Part shown: piece after piece, positions 23,187-34,104 of the stretch | Layout: each line of letters opens with the position of its first letter | How positions within the stretch are numbered: the stretch's first letter is position 1 | NCBI GenBank assembly: GCA_951812925.1 | Contig: OX638372.1 | Location: 45,258,245 to 45,322,244, forward strand | Length of the DNA stretch: 64,000 nucleotides | DNA from: Calliopum simillimum | Lineage: Eukaryota; Arthropoda; Insecta; Diptera; Lauxaniidae | Reading direction: 5' to 3' | The notes under the pieces: generated by a model | The model's database searches: none | Told to the model about the DNA's origin: nothing | What the model saw: the letters and a program-made list of their open reading frames with translations, nothing else | Program-made: the position numbers and the translations under genes

Positions 23187-23553
23187 TTGTGGTGAGCAAA
23201 ATAAGCCTTGGTTCTTGGTCTTGGTCTTAGTAATTTTGCGAGACCAAGACCAAGGCATTGATATTATTGCGATGATCATCAAGACCAAAACTTTTTAGTT
23301 TTGCAAATTTATAGTTAATAGGTGTATTAACTAAGCTTTGTAAAAATAAGGTATGGAAATTTTGAACACTCAAAAATCTTTAGAAATTTTTTCAAGACCA
23401 AGACCGAGACTTAATGACCAAAACCTAATGACCAAGATCAAGACCAAGACCAAGACTCAATATCTAAACCAAGGCCAAGACCAAGATTCACTGTGGAAGA
23501 AAAAGACCAAGACTGCTATGGTCTTGGTCTTAGTCTTGGTTTGCTAATCACTA
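23187..23553. mobile_element. GGTCTT-rich foldback MITE with perfect 8-bp target duplication (hAT-like)
   Basis: AATTGAAC lies directly outside both ends (23179-23186 and 23554-23561). The complement of the right end starts TAGTGATTAGCAAAC and the left end reads TTGTGGTGAGCAAAA, a diverged inverted repeat; TAGTG fits the hAT terminal pattern. The inside is dominated by GGTCTT on the left and AAGACC on the right, imperfect hexamer runs that face each other. A smaller copy with the same ends and hexamers is at about 32185-32292. The open frame through it is low-complexity KTKT/DQDQ and is not a gene. Confidence 0.75.
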
Positions 23554-23561
23554 AATTGAAC

Positions 23562-25090
23562 TATGGTTTCTATATTATCTCATAATGGTCGGGCTTCCAA
23601 ATTTGATAAAATTCTGCCGTGTCGAGAATTATAAATTTGTACTAAAATTGATTTTCTTAAGTAATCTCAATAGTTGTATTCCAACGGCACTGTGACCGAT
23701 CCGGTTTTTACTTTTTATGCATAAAATTAAATTGCTTTAAGTTTCAAAAGAAGGCAGAAAATGTTACAAAATTTTTTTATTGCAGTGAGAGGGACAGTAT
23801 CGCACAGTAGTAAGTTCTTGCAGCACATTTGAAGACTTACTCAAATACCATAAGAACGCCACTTATCTGGTTTGTATTAGGGGCAATAATGAATTCTCTG
23901 CTCGACGTTATTTACTTAAGCATTAGATCAAATCATGCTCACTTTAATTTCATATTTTACTAGATGTGCCGGCAGACGTTGTTCTGACCTTTCCTGAAGG
24001 TGCGGCGATGATTTTGATTTGGATAAGGTGCATTTTTTCTATTTGGACAGAAGTTGGGCAATATATTGATAGCTGTTATGGGTGCAGAGATATAGCATTT
24101 ATAAGGGGATAAATGTTTTTTAGGAGGAGAAACGCAACGTATCTTTGTAAGATTCCACCACTTTTTGTAAGGTGTAGACACTATTTACAACCATATACCA
24201 AGTTTTAAAACGATGCTGTTATGGGTGCGGGGATGCATTATTTAGAGTTATTTTTGTATGGGGGCACAAGACCCCCTGATCTGGTTCCCTCCGTTTTGTT
24301 TAGTTTTTGGTGGATACAATTTACTTCCATGCATCAGGTTTTACTACGATAGCTACTATAGGTACGGATGTATAGAAAATTTATGGTTTTTTGTGTGGGA
24401 GTACAACGCCCCCTGCTATAAGTGCAGAGTTATTGAATGCTCAGGATTTTTTTGTATGGAAGTTCAACGCCCCCTGCTTTAACCCTCTTTATTTTTTGTA
24501 GGATCCTTGGTAAATACCTTATACATTAGACCTATCGAAAAAATTAAAAATGTGAAATACTTTATTCCCAAAAGTTAAAAAGTTTCCTATAGGTGTAAAT
24601 ATCAAGCAAAAAAATTTTAGTCCAGATCGGAAAATATTTGACTGTGCATGCAAGCCGGTGAATGTCGGAAAAACGCTATTTATATGAAAATATTACTTTA
24701 GTCGAAATAATCAATCCTATCTTTAAAACTGTTTGACTTCGGTGAATGAGATTTGGAACATATGTACATACATACATATATGAAAAATATTTGAGTAATT
24801 GCATCCAATCAAAAATTGGCGTTGCCACTCGAGTGAATGAGATTTGGTACATACATATGTAATGGGCACTGGGAAAAAATTTTCAATTTCTATAAAATAC
24901 AAATTTGTCATTTTTCTGAAACTATTTGACACAAGTGAATAAGATTTGATTTCAGTTAAAGTGAAGCAAACGACTTTTCTGTTTGGTACAAAATCTGAAA
25001 TTAAAATGAATAAGTCGAAATAAAAGAATGATGAATCCTTCAGAACTCTTTGCGCAGCCAGTTCACAAGGGACAGTAATGATATTTCTGC
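23562..25090. other. No gene identified apart from the short repeats near 24.3 kb
   Basis: A frame of 134 codons on the minus strand (24723-25127) has no recognisable domain and overlaps the start of the next foldback. The rest is AT-rich with no signal. Confidence 0.35.
24240..24485. repeat. Degenerate short repeats with GTATGG...GCCCCCTG
   Basis: TTTTTGTATGGGGGCACAAG, TTTTTTGTGTGGGAGTACAA and TTTTTTTGTATGGAAGTTCA, each followed by a CCCCCTG word, occur at about 24250, 24388 and 24446. These resemble, at a distance, the 56.2-56.8 kb repeats. No coding content. Confidence 0.4.
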
Positions 25091-25094
25091 CTGC

Positions 25095-26373
25095 ATATGG
25101 GCATATCCGAAAATAATCTCCTCTCACCCAGGTTTTAAAAAAATTTTTTTTCCATGTTCAATAACCAAATGTGGTGGAATATATTCCTAGACATATAAAT
25201 TGAAACTCCCAATAGGTGAACAAAAAATTTAGATCCGAGAGGGTTTCAGGATGTCATTTTATCTAAAAATTTTGGGAAAATCGAGATTTCCAATAATATA
25301 CAGGAGAGCAAATATTTCAGAAGTAGTAGATATGTTACGGGGCAGCTTTCCAAATATTCTGGAGTAAAATTCGGAAAATTCGTATGTAGGTCGTGGCAAC
25401 AGAATGGTTTAAAAAGTCTAAATCGCTCATTACGGTCACATAACAGGATCTAAAATTCTGAAAAAATTCAAGCAACCTCCTCAATAAAAAATAAATTGAT
25501 TTTGTTTGTGATATTTTTTAATTTAAGAGCCCCCTGCCGATTAAAAATAAAAAACTCTAAATTTTGGGTAAAACATGCGATTGTTGGCGATATGCGATCG
25601 AGCACACCATAGCGACACATAAGACAAGATAGCGGGATATCTAACAAATATTCCGGAGTAAAATTCAGAAAAATCGTATGTGGGTCGTGGCGGCAGAATG
25701 GGTTTGAAAGTCTAAGTCACTATTTACGCCCACATAAGAGTTCCTAAAATTCTGAAAAAAATCAAGCAAATTCCTTGACAAAAACTAAATCGACTTTGCT
25801 TACGATATTTTTTTTAATTTAAGCCCGCCATGCCGAATAAAAAACGAAAAACGCTAAGTTTTGAGTAAAAAACGTGATTTTGGCGAAATGCGAAATTAAG
25901 CGTTTTTCGTTTTTTACTCGGCATGTGGAGCTTAAATCAAAAAAAAAAACCTCATAAACAAAGTCGATTTATTTTTCGTCAAGGAATTTCCTTGAATTTT
26001 TTCAGAATTTTAGGACCTCTTATGTGGCCGTAATAAGCGATTCACACTTTTAATCCATTCTGTCGCCACGACCCATATACGATTTTTCTGAATTTTACTT
26101 GAGAATATTCGGAAAGGTGTCCCGTAACATATCTACTACTTCTGAAATATAAGCTTTCCCGCATATTATCGGAAATCTCGATTTTTCCAAAATTTTTAGA
26201 TAAAACGATCTCCTGACACCCTCTCGGGTCGAAAGTTTTTTGTTAACCTATTGGGAATTTCATTCTATGCGTCTAGAAATATATTCCACCATATTTAGTT
26301 ATTGAATATGAAAAAAAAAATTTCCTTAAACCTGGGTCATATAAGAGATTATTTTCGGTTATGCCCATATACT
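25095..26373. mobile_element. 1.28-kb foldback with a duplicated left arm segment
   Basis: TATGGGCATATCCGAAAATA at the left returns as the complement of the right end near 26373. Matching arm landmarks include 'ggtggaatatattcctag' (about 25175) with 'agaaatatattccacc' (about 26275), and CGAAAAACGCT at about 25850 facing AGCGTTTTTCG at about 25900. The left side carries the same block twice in direct orientation (about 25340-25570 and 25640-25860). No clear target duplication and no transposase. Confidence 0.7.
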
Positions 26374-26379
26374 CTGTGG

Positions 26380-27965
26380 TTTGTGTTCCATATTTTTTTT
26401 TTTATTTTTGCAAAAATGTTGAGTATAGTTAGATCGAGTATAAAAATTTTTAAAAAATTACTTTTGAACCACCTTTTTTGTTCAAGGACATTTTAATTTT
26501 TAAATGAAATCACCAATATACGCAATTGAAGAAATTTATAAGTTTCTACCACATAAAATTTGGCCGTCCCAACCCTTACATTGCTTGTACGTAGATTCCT
26601 CAAAGGATTTTTTTTTAATTACTTATATTGTCGTTTTATGCTGCAATAAAAACTCCAATTATCACAAAAATCTACCTGGATTATTTGACATTTTGTGGTA
26701 CGCTTACAAGTCAGAAGCCAAAGGAAACCATAAAGCTTTGTTTGGCTTTAATTTGCTGAAGAATGAAACATGAAAAACTTTCTTTACCGCAATATGGCTT
26801 AAAGCGAAACAAACTACATACTCGTATATCGAAACCATAACATTGTGGTAAAGTAGCAAAAACATAACAGTCAAAGTGGAGCAAATACATGTATAGTAAT
26901 GACTACTTTTTTGTGGATTTTTACTTGGTAAATCCGATAAAAGAGTGTGCAAAAAATTTATGTAAATGGTAAATATTTGCATGAAAGTAACATTACATCT
27001 TTTGATTCAAAATGTGGTGTTGCCAAGGAGATTTTCATGTAATTGGCCAAAAACAAAGAAATGGGGTTACAATTGTTTTTCATCAAAGAAAACGAAAGAA
27101 ATTCATATCAAATTGTTGCATGTGATATTAGTACTAACACATGTTTGTGCTTAGATGTACAAATGTGTGGGTGCATTTTAAATTGCTATGTTACTTGATC
27201 GCTTGCTGTGGAGATTACGTTTCCGCATATGCGGGGAAATGTAGTCAGTCCTTCCTATCTTAAGTTTCTAAGTTAATTTAGAATTGGCACTCATTATTTT
27301 CCATATGTATTAAATGTGTGGCATTTAAATATATTCATTATAATTTTGCCATGACACTGTGAAAAATTGTATTTTATTTAATTGCCACATCGATGGGTTT
27401 AAATTTTGTCATGTTTTTAAGCAGACGAAAAACAAAAAACAGTTGAAAACAACAATCCCATAATGTCCTTTTTTGCTATTTCAGATTATAATTTAGTGTA
27501 GCTATTTCAATGAAATTTATATTCAATTTGGCGGCACAGCAGCACCAGCAGGATACATTTTTATTGTTATTATTTTTGATAAGCGCGTTTTGATACAAAG
27601 CAGACAATATCACTCACAGTTGTAAAATAATTATTCTGTTAATTATATCAAATGAAATCAGCAAATTTTTAAACTTGAAAAAAAAACAAAAACATTTCCA
27701 ATTGGCACTATCGAATGTTATTAAAAATTATTGTGTCATAAAAAATAATAATCAATGGAATATTTCTGCATTTCAATTGCTTTGCCAGTGACCATTAGAA
27801 TCTCAAAAATAACGATTTTTTTTTTTTATTTGAGAATTTTGGAATTTTAAATCTGCATACGTTGAAGTCTGATGACAAAGAACGAAAAAATCGATTATGC
27901 CTTCTTTTGAAGTTTCTAAGTAAAGTTAAAAGAAGTCCTTCAAGCATTAATGTGCTTTTACTTCC
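26380..27965. other. AT-rich unique stretch, no gene identified
   Basis: Frames up to 92 codons on either strand overlap and lack recognisable domains. No repeat match elsewhere in the window. Confidence 0.4.
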
Positions 27966-27970
27966 ATATA

Positions 27971-28530
27971 CAGTTGTGCTCAAAAAAATAGTAGTGATAC
28001 TACCGGTTAGCTTGTTTTTGTCATATCAAACTGATTATTTGAATTTGCGATATTTTTTTTTACCAATTTGTAACGCTATGAAAGCATAATAAGAAGACCC
28101 ACTACTTTCAATTTTTACGTACTCGTTCTCATTTTTATTTGAAAAGTTCGCAGTTAAGCTGGTTTTTGTGTGATCAAAATAATAGTAGTGTATGTGAAAA
28201 TTTTTTCAAAAAATTAGAATTATTATAATCATTTATCAGTTTCTCATCGGCGTGCAACAAAAACTTTTCCAAAAATGGGACGAGGCAAGCATTGCAGTTC
28301 TGAGCGGCGTGCACTTATAAAAAATTGATTTCGAAGGACAAAACTTACAACGAAGTGGAAAATTTAGTAGGTTGTTCACCGAAGATGGTTCGAAACGCTA
28401 TCACGTTCACCCCACGCCTTGAAAAACGCGGCCGACCTCGTCTAATCTCCAGGAAAGAAGGAAATCGGGTGGTTAGATACTCAAGACTAAATCCTTTTGG
28501 CAGCACATAGGCCAAGAAAAGTTCCGCTTC
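27971..28530 (+). mobile_element. 5' half of a Tc1-like element with IR/DR-type end
   Basis: TA|CAGTTGTGCTCAAAAAAATA marks the left end. The subterminal repeat GTGATCAAAATAATAGTAGT occurs about 195 bp inside (about 28168), so the end carries two direct repeats as in IR/DR-type Tc1 elements. A transposase N-terminal relic follows. The 3' half is missing: at about 28535 the sequence passes into the ACTAGTAAGGGTG repeat. Confidence 0.75.
28275..28530 (+). pseudogene. Tc1-like transposase N-terminal relic
   Basis: It starts at ATG 28275 with MGRGKHCSSERRALIK, then a one-base loss in an A run near 28320 shifts the frame. It continues LISKDKTYNEVENLVGCS, then VRNAITFTPRLEKRGRPRL, then VVRYSRLNPFGST. 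This is the paired-like helix-turn-helix DNA-binding half of a Tc1 transposase with the GRPR hook. A TAG then follows; a few bases on, another frame reads RPRKVPLLNK, which belongs further along such proteins, so an internal deletion has joined distant parts. The DDE catalytic domain is absent. The protein cannot be functional. Confidence 0.75.
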
Positions 28531-28535
28531 TAAAT

Positions 28536-28640
28536 AAAACTAGTAAGGGTGTTACCTTTGGCCTGGCCAAACATTAAATACCCTACACAGCAGTATTTTG
28601 AAAATTTTGCTTATATGGGAAATTTAACTTTTGGTAACAC
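28536..28640 (+). repeat. Copy of the ACTAGTAAGGGTGTTACC repeat
   Basis: Matches the 56165-56260 segment: AACTAGTAAG, TGGCCTGGC, 'attaaatac', 'ctacac', then TTTTGAAAATTTTGC and 'tatggga'. Its first 30 bases also match 15481-15452 (minus strand) at 29 positions. Confidence 0.55.
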
Positions 28641-28737
28641 AACTGAAAAAGTTCAATATATTCGGAAAATATGGCTAAAAATTAGTTACACGGATCTTTT
28701 CACTTTTCTGAATCAGGTGGAATTTTTGTTTTTAATT

Positions 28738-29105
28738 AATTTTTGAAGTTTTCTATTATTCTGTATAAATAAAAATTCTCTTGTGTTGAATCGACATACT
28801 AAATTTTACGAACCTTACATCTGAGGTGTATCAAGTATTCTGAAAACTTATGCAGGATATTATGAGGTGTATTTTTGTAGAAAACTTTAACCCTCTATAT
28901 CTCCCACAAATGGGTAATTTTTTAACCTTTTTTTAAAAAGGTACAAAAACAACCCTTAAAATCGGGCAACATTGTATCAGTATGTTCCACAGTTTTAAGT
29001 GGTTCTTGTCTTCGAGGACCCCTACTGAAATTATCCGTTTAATTTTTTGTAGAATACTTCAACCCATTATAGACCAGTTTGTGGAAAAAGGGGCCAAAAA
29101 ACCCA
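28738..29105 (+). repeat. Foldback family D, single arm
   Basis: Matches the left arm of the element at 46960-47960: TTTTTGAAGTTTT, 'cttgtgtt.aatcga', 'cttacatctgaggtgtatca', TTTTTGTAGAAAA, 'ggtacaaaaac'. It ends with the family A-like 'ggggccaaaaaaccc'. The opposite arm is absent, and the MITE at 29112 follows directly. Confidence 0.6.
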
Positions 29106-29111
29106 TATGTA

Positions 29112-29827
29112 CACAGTAAAAATTTTAGTTTAATTTTAAAACCAAAAAAAGTATTTATATAGAACAATGCCAAAAAAAGTTTTAATTTTAAACTATTTTG
29201 GAATAAATAAAGATTGGGAGAAAAATGAAAAAAAAAAAAAATTTAAATTTAATTAAAAAAAAAAAAAAACAAGCCATCCATACTGAGATTCGAACCAAGG
29301 GTACAACATCTTGTGTATATAAATTACGAAGTCTTTAGCTCACTCGGCTATCAAACGTATTGACGTAGTTGTGTGAAATTTGTATTTAAACAATTGAAAA
29401 AGAAAATTTTTTTTGTTGTTATTTTCTTCTCGTTCTTTTTTTTATGCTCTTTTGATAAATAAAGTTTTTCAAATTTTGAAACTAAAAAGTCTCTCCAAGC
29501 TAAATTAAAACTTTGATGGCATTAGTTTCAAACCAAAAGTATTAAAATTGGCGCAGAGAATATTTTAATACTTTTCTTGGACTTATTTTAAAACTAAAAA
29601 TGATTAGTTTTTTGAATTTAAAGTTATTTTAGGATTGTTTTTAAGCCACTTTGGTATTAAAAAATTGAAAAAACTAATTGGTTTAAAAGTAAATATTTTT
29701 TGTGATAAAATTAAAACCTACCAGAATAAATTTCAACCTTTTTTGGAATAAATTTTGAATTTAATACCAAAGCAGTTTAAAATCAATACCGAATGGAATC
29801 AAAAGTAAACTATCACTTTTTACTGTG
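29112..29827. mobile_element. 716-bp MITE with CACAGTAAAAA ends, flanked by TA
   Basis: The left end is CACAGTAAAAATTTTAGTTT and the complement of the right end is CACAGTAAAAAGTGATAGTT. TA is present on both sides (29110-29111, 29828-29829). Terminal halves share 'ttttggtat..aattc' and 'ttttaaactattttggaat'. The middle holds a tRNA-like segment and flanking A/T-rich sequence that breaks the symmetry. A shorter copy without that insert lies at 42148-42322. No coding capacity. Confidence 0.75.
29275..29355 (-). ncRNA. tRNA-like segment (pol III A and B boxes), probably SINE-derived or a tRNA relic
   Basis: On the minus strand GATAGCCGAGTGAGC (A-box-like) is followed about 45 bases later by GGTTCGAATCTC (perfect B box) and then a T run. 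The overall shape is like a tRNA-Leu/Ser with a long variable arm. I could not close a full cloverleaf: no acceptor stem is apparent. It lies inside the 29112-29827 MITE. It could be a pol III-transcribed SINE head or a decayed tRNA. Confidence 0.45.
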
Positions 29828-29984
29828 TAAGAAAATCACAAAAAGAAATTTTTTTCGAAATGTATTAACCCATTCTTATGGGTTTCTATAGATTTCATGG
29901 TATGCACTTGCATGAAAACCATATAAAATTAAAAAAATGAAGAAAAAAAAACAGAACAAACAAATATAAAAATAATTACATTTA

Positions 29985-31456
29985 GGGCCAATTTCACAGT
30001 GTGAGCTTTAGCTGTAGCTTAGCTAAACCGTTAGTGTAGCTTAAGCAGCCCTTAAATAATTTCCAGTTTCACAGTTGACTAGCTCACTTTTGTCATTAGC
30101 ATAGATACAAACCAAAAATACTGATAAGTAAATTTGACCGTCAACAAATTTGACGTAAAATATTGTTTACATTTGAATAAATTTTGCAATAAACATCCAA
30201 AATGAATTTTATCTGTCAGCCGCTTTTGGGAAAATTCGTATGGATATTGATTTATGGATGCATTTTTTTCAAACTCAAGTGATATGGCAAACGTGGAAAC
30301 GAAATTACGTGAGAATTAGCTGTAAACTGCATATTAAATTACGAAAAGAAGCGGAAGAAGGAACAGCGGGAAACGTTTCCGTTGATTGTTGTATGTGAAA
30401 AATGGGCTCAAGTCAAAAGGAAAGTATATTTAAAATTATCCCAACGTTTCGCGAGAAGTTCCTCGCTTCATCAGGGGAGTCTTAATTTCCGTTGATGTTG
30501 AGAATTTCATGTGCAAGCACAAAAATGTTTATGTGATGTTCCAGCTACAAGTTTGGCTCAAGCATCGAGGGTTTCTACGTCAATGTAAATGTTTAAGGAT
30601 GAAAATTGCTTCAGAGTGTGTCAAGATATGTTAGAAGAAGACGAGAAATTCAGTAACAAGGCTTTATGCCATTGCACCTATAGCAACGAAAACACATTGA
30701 ACTTTTCCAAACGTCTAAGCACTATTAACAACGTGGGCTTGCAGAAAAGTTAGTTCCTGAAATAGGAAAAATGTTTTGCATTAAGGGGATACCTTTAATC
30801 TCGTTAACTCGTAAACCATGAAAAACTCGAAAGTTTACGAGCTTGTTTTCAGGAACACACATTTCTAAAAACGTGTAAGCAACGTATCAGCTGTCATATA
30901 ATTTGAAAAATATTCAATTCAAATTCAATTTTCAAAACAAAAAATATTTTATTTGACAACAATCGCTCTCGTACTTTTTCGAGGATATTTACTCATCGAA
31001 TTTGCCTCGTAAGTTTTCGAGGCCTGGTAAACTTTTTTTTCATACAAATTTTTAAATTTTGTTTACGAGGCTCGAAAGTTTTCGAGGTTTACGTGCTTTT
31101 CGAGGCTTTTACGAGTTTAAAGGAATCCCCTTATTGTTGCTTTGGCATAGGAGGTATTTTTTATATTTGTAAATTTCAAAACAATATTCAGCTAAAATAC
31201 AAAAAATTTCAAAAAATTCAAAAATACGAAAATTTTGTCTTTCAAATATATTTTTGAATTAGTTTTTTTGTTTATTTATTTTGAATTTTTATTTATGACA
31301 ACGTCAATGGTGACATAAACCGCCCTAACTATTTTGAGTGTCGAATGACTGGCGCTTAAGCGGCCCTTAAATTCAAATGACTGTAAAAATTAAATTCTTA
31401 CTTAAACTACACTCAACAGTTAAACTACGCTTAAGCTCACACTGTGAAATTGGCCC
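29985..31456. mobile_element. PIF/Harbinger-like element with TTA target duplication
   Basis: The ends GGGCCAATTTCACAGTGTGA and, as complement, GGGCCAATTTCACAGTGTGA are near-identical over about 27 bases (…GAGCTT). TTA lies on both sides (29982-29984 and 31457-31459). Three-base TWA duplication with GG-starting ends is typical of PIF/Harbinger. The interior, 30180-30770, has short readable pieces on the plus strand but no recognisable transposase. It in turn holds a 348-bp MITE at 30784. The near-perfect ends suggest the insertion is relatively recent. Confidence 0.75.
30784..31131. mobile_element. 348-bp MITE nested in the Harbinger-like element
   Basis: The left end is AGGGGATACCTTTAATCTCG and the complement of the right end is AGGGGATTCCTTTAAACTCG, each next to TA (30782-30783 and 31132-31133). 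The interior has inverted AGTTTACGAG/CTCGTAA-like words and folds on itself. No coding capacity. Confidence 0.75.
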
Positions 31457-32184
31457 TTAATGTATTATGCAATGCTGAATCTAAATCCGGCCTTTAAATT
31501 GCTACATCTCATACGGTTTTTGAGATATCTTAGCCTAAACAAGGAAAAAATACCGTTTTTGCTATATCTTGAATCTATATAACTAGAATATATAATATTT
31601 ATACGTAAAATCCGTTACAGTTTCTTAAAGTTCTAACCTTTTTCTTTAAAATTTCATTTAAATTATGTCAATAGCTTTATGGTTCTCTGAAATATCGTAG
31701 ACTGAAATAATGAAAAAACATGTTTTTTGCACTTTTTTAACTTTTAAGGTTAGGATATCTCCGAGAAAAATAAAGATATCAACATAATTTAAAATAGGTT
31801 TTAAAGAAAAAGATTAGAGCTTTAAGTTATTGTATCGGATTTTACGTATAAATGTTCCATATTTAAGCTAGCAAAAACGGTATTTTTTCCTTGTTTGGGC
31901 TAAGATATCTCAAAAACCGTATAAGATACAGCAATTTAAAGGTCGGATTCGAATTCAGCATTGCAAAATACATTAAATGTAACTATTTTTATATTTGTTT
32001 GTTCTGTTTTTTTTTTTCTTCATTTTTTTAATTTTATATGGTTTTCATGCAAGTGCATAACATGAACACAAAAATGTGCATAACTAGCGAAGACGAGCAG
32101 CTAGGATTTTAATTTTAACATTTTTTTAATCTAGAAACAATATAGAAACTTTCTGCATTAGCCACTTTCCCCCTTTTCAAGCTC

Positions 32185-32292
32185 ACCGTGAGCAGTCTTG
32201 GTCTTAGTCTTGCAATGATATCAGCGTGTTGGTCTTGGTCTTGGTAATTTTGCAAGAATCAAGACCAAGACTAAATTTGCTTATCACTATGC
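32185..32292. repeat. Small copy of the GGTCTT-rich foldback
   Basis: CGTGAGCAGTCTTGGTCTTA at the left and AAGACTAAATTTGCTTATCA at the right match the ends of 23187-23553, with a shorter interior. I see no matching target duplication. Confidence 0.6.
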
Positions 32293-32294
32293 AC

Positions 32295-33660
32295 AGACAA
32301 ACAAGGGTACCCCTCTTAAAATTACAAGAGTGATTTCCAATGTATATTTTGAGGCTAAACCCAAATCCGATTGCAGAATTGCTCTATCATGTCAGAGTTT
32401 CAAGAAATTTTAAAATAACTGTGATAAACACATTTGAATCATAAAAGTAACGTGCCATAATATACGTATTATCAGCTAAGTTTGGTTCGGTGTTAACGGC
32501 TTTATTGGTTTTTTAATAGACCAGTTTCAAACATGTACTTAGTTTTGCACGCCACTGTTAAAACAAAAAAGTTATTACGAACCACAAAGTCACATTAGGA
32601 GTATACTAAAAACAGATATCACGTTCTTACCAAATTCGGCTACAAGAATTTCTGTGGTAATAATCATTTTGCTGAACTGGATCATGAGACACACATGTAT
32701 CTGTGGCATTTCGGCATAGCAACATAACTCAAAATTGTTTACTTTTCAGGAGAGCTGAAAAACTGCTTAACTGCTTCGCAATAATGTGGCTGAATTTCTT
32801 TGATACATTTTACCAGCTCTAAGCTGTCGAACTGTTTTCCTTTTTTGGTAAGCAACACTTACGCCAAAAATGGCGGCAGATTCAAATCTTGCGTGAATTA
32901 AGGGACACCATTATAACTCTGGAACAAAGAATTATATAGATATGACGACTACATCAAAAGGAGCTTATTTGAATTTTATATTTATTACTAAAATTCTGGA
33001 AAATTGTCTTATATCGAATTATGTTGTTTTATCAAAGGTCCGCAAGTATTTGATGCGGTCTGATAAGACCTTGTCAGAGATGAGTTTTAAGTCTTCCTGG
33101 ATAAAGATCGGAGGACGCGTAAATGAATTTTTGTAAAATCTAGCGATAGTAATGTCTGTTCAAACTTTTTCTTCTTCATCTTGATATACACACACATACA
33201 TATGTATGTAGATAGCTTTTAGTGCAAAAAAAAAACACAAAACAGAAAACTTTAACCTAAAGTGTTTCTTTACTGAAAAAAAAAATAAAAATATATACAA
33301 TATCAGTGAAGATGATTTTTTTTTACAATTAAATAAATATTAACAGAAGTGCTTGAAATACTGATTACCTTGAGGTTTTATTTGAAAATTTATTTATTTT
33401 TTTATATTGGATTTTTTGACGACTTAAGCCTTAGATACGTCTGTTATGTTCAGTAGTGTGTACGAGTATTAAGATTTAAGACACACAGTTTAAGACTTTA
33501 GGTACTGTAAAGCCCATATGTGACATTTTCCGTTCATGACAAACGAAATACTCACAGTCTTAATAATAAATTTCATTTTATTATGTTATGTATTCTATAT
33601 AAAACAATTTCTTTTTATTGTAAGCATTTATTGTGCAACAGAGTGTCTTGTGAACTTTAA
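32295..33660. other. AT-rich stretch with no gene identified
   Basis: Only short frames. A fragment at about 32345-32410 resembles family C. Nothing else was supported. Confidence 0.4.
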
Positions 33661-33667
33661 GCCATAG

Positions 33668-33687
33668 GAGTTTAAGGCCTTAAACTC
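33668..33687. repeat. Perfect 20-bp palindrome
   Basis: GAGTTTAAGGCCTTAAACTC is its own complement. A second, looser hairpin (AAGCGCTT facing AAGCGCTT) follows at about 33733-33770. The pair probably belongs to a foldback remnant. Confidence 0.7.
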
Positions 33688-33804
33688 TTTAACAATACAA
33701 ATTATATGTCTATTACCCAAGAGGAAAAATATCAAGCGCTTCTGAAGCAAGCACTTCAAAAGCGCTTTTCCCCATAGGAATTTAAAAGGCTTTACGTAAT
33801 AATT

Positions 33805-34020
33805 TTTTGTAAGTCTAAAGTAAGAACAACATGGGTTCGAACCCAACCCGGGTGATTTTTTTTTTATTAAAATATTTTTTATTTCACTTTTCTATTTTCC
33901 TTTCTCTTTTTATTTACTTTTGCTTAATTGAATTGAAATTGATTACACAATGATTCCATGTAAGGCTGCAGTAAGAACAACAAGGGTTCGAACCCAAACC
34001 GGGTAATTTTTTTTTTCTTT
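33805..34020 (+). repeat. Two direct repeats with a perfect pol III B box
   Basis: 'gtaagaacaacatgggttcgaaccc' and 'gtaagaacaacaagggttcgaaccc' occur near 33820 and 33970, each with GGTTCGAACCC and then an ACCCGGGT- or ACCGGGT-like word and a long T run. The following 'tattttccttt' segments also match (to about 34100). No A box at normal distance was found, so these look like broken tRNA-derived units, possibly SINE pieces, rather than genes. Confidence 0.5.
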
Positions 34021-34104
34021 TTTTTTGCGTTATTTTTTTCTTTATTAAAATATTTTTTATTCAGCATTTTATTAATTCACTTTTATATTTTCCTTTCTCT
34101 TATT

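Larger units (their letters stand above)
29893..32066. mobile_element. Foldback family C element split by a Harbinger-like insertion
   Basis: TTCATGGTATGCACTTGCAT at the left returns as the complement of the right end (TTCATGTTATGCACTTGCAT) near 32066. Inner arm segments 31465-31720 and 31740-31965 mirror each other (for example 'ttttgagatatcttagcctaaac' against 'gggctaagatatctcaaaaac'). The left arm is interrupted at 29984 by another element that ends at 31456. No coding capacity and no clear target duplication. Confidence 0.7.

Noticed and set aside
23353..23547. A 64-codon frame rich in KTKT and DQDQ
   Set aside because: It is the AAGACC hexamer run read in one frame; low complexity and inside a MITE.
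29275..29355. Functional tRNA gene
   Set aside because: A and B boxes are good but I could not form an acceptor stem or a convincing anticodon arm, so I kept it as tRNA-like only.
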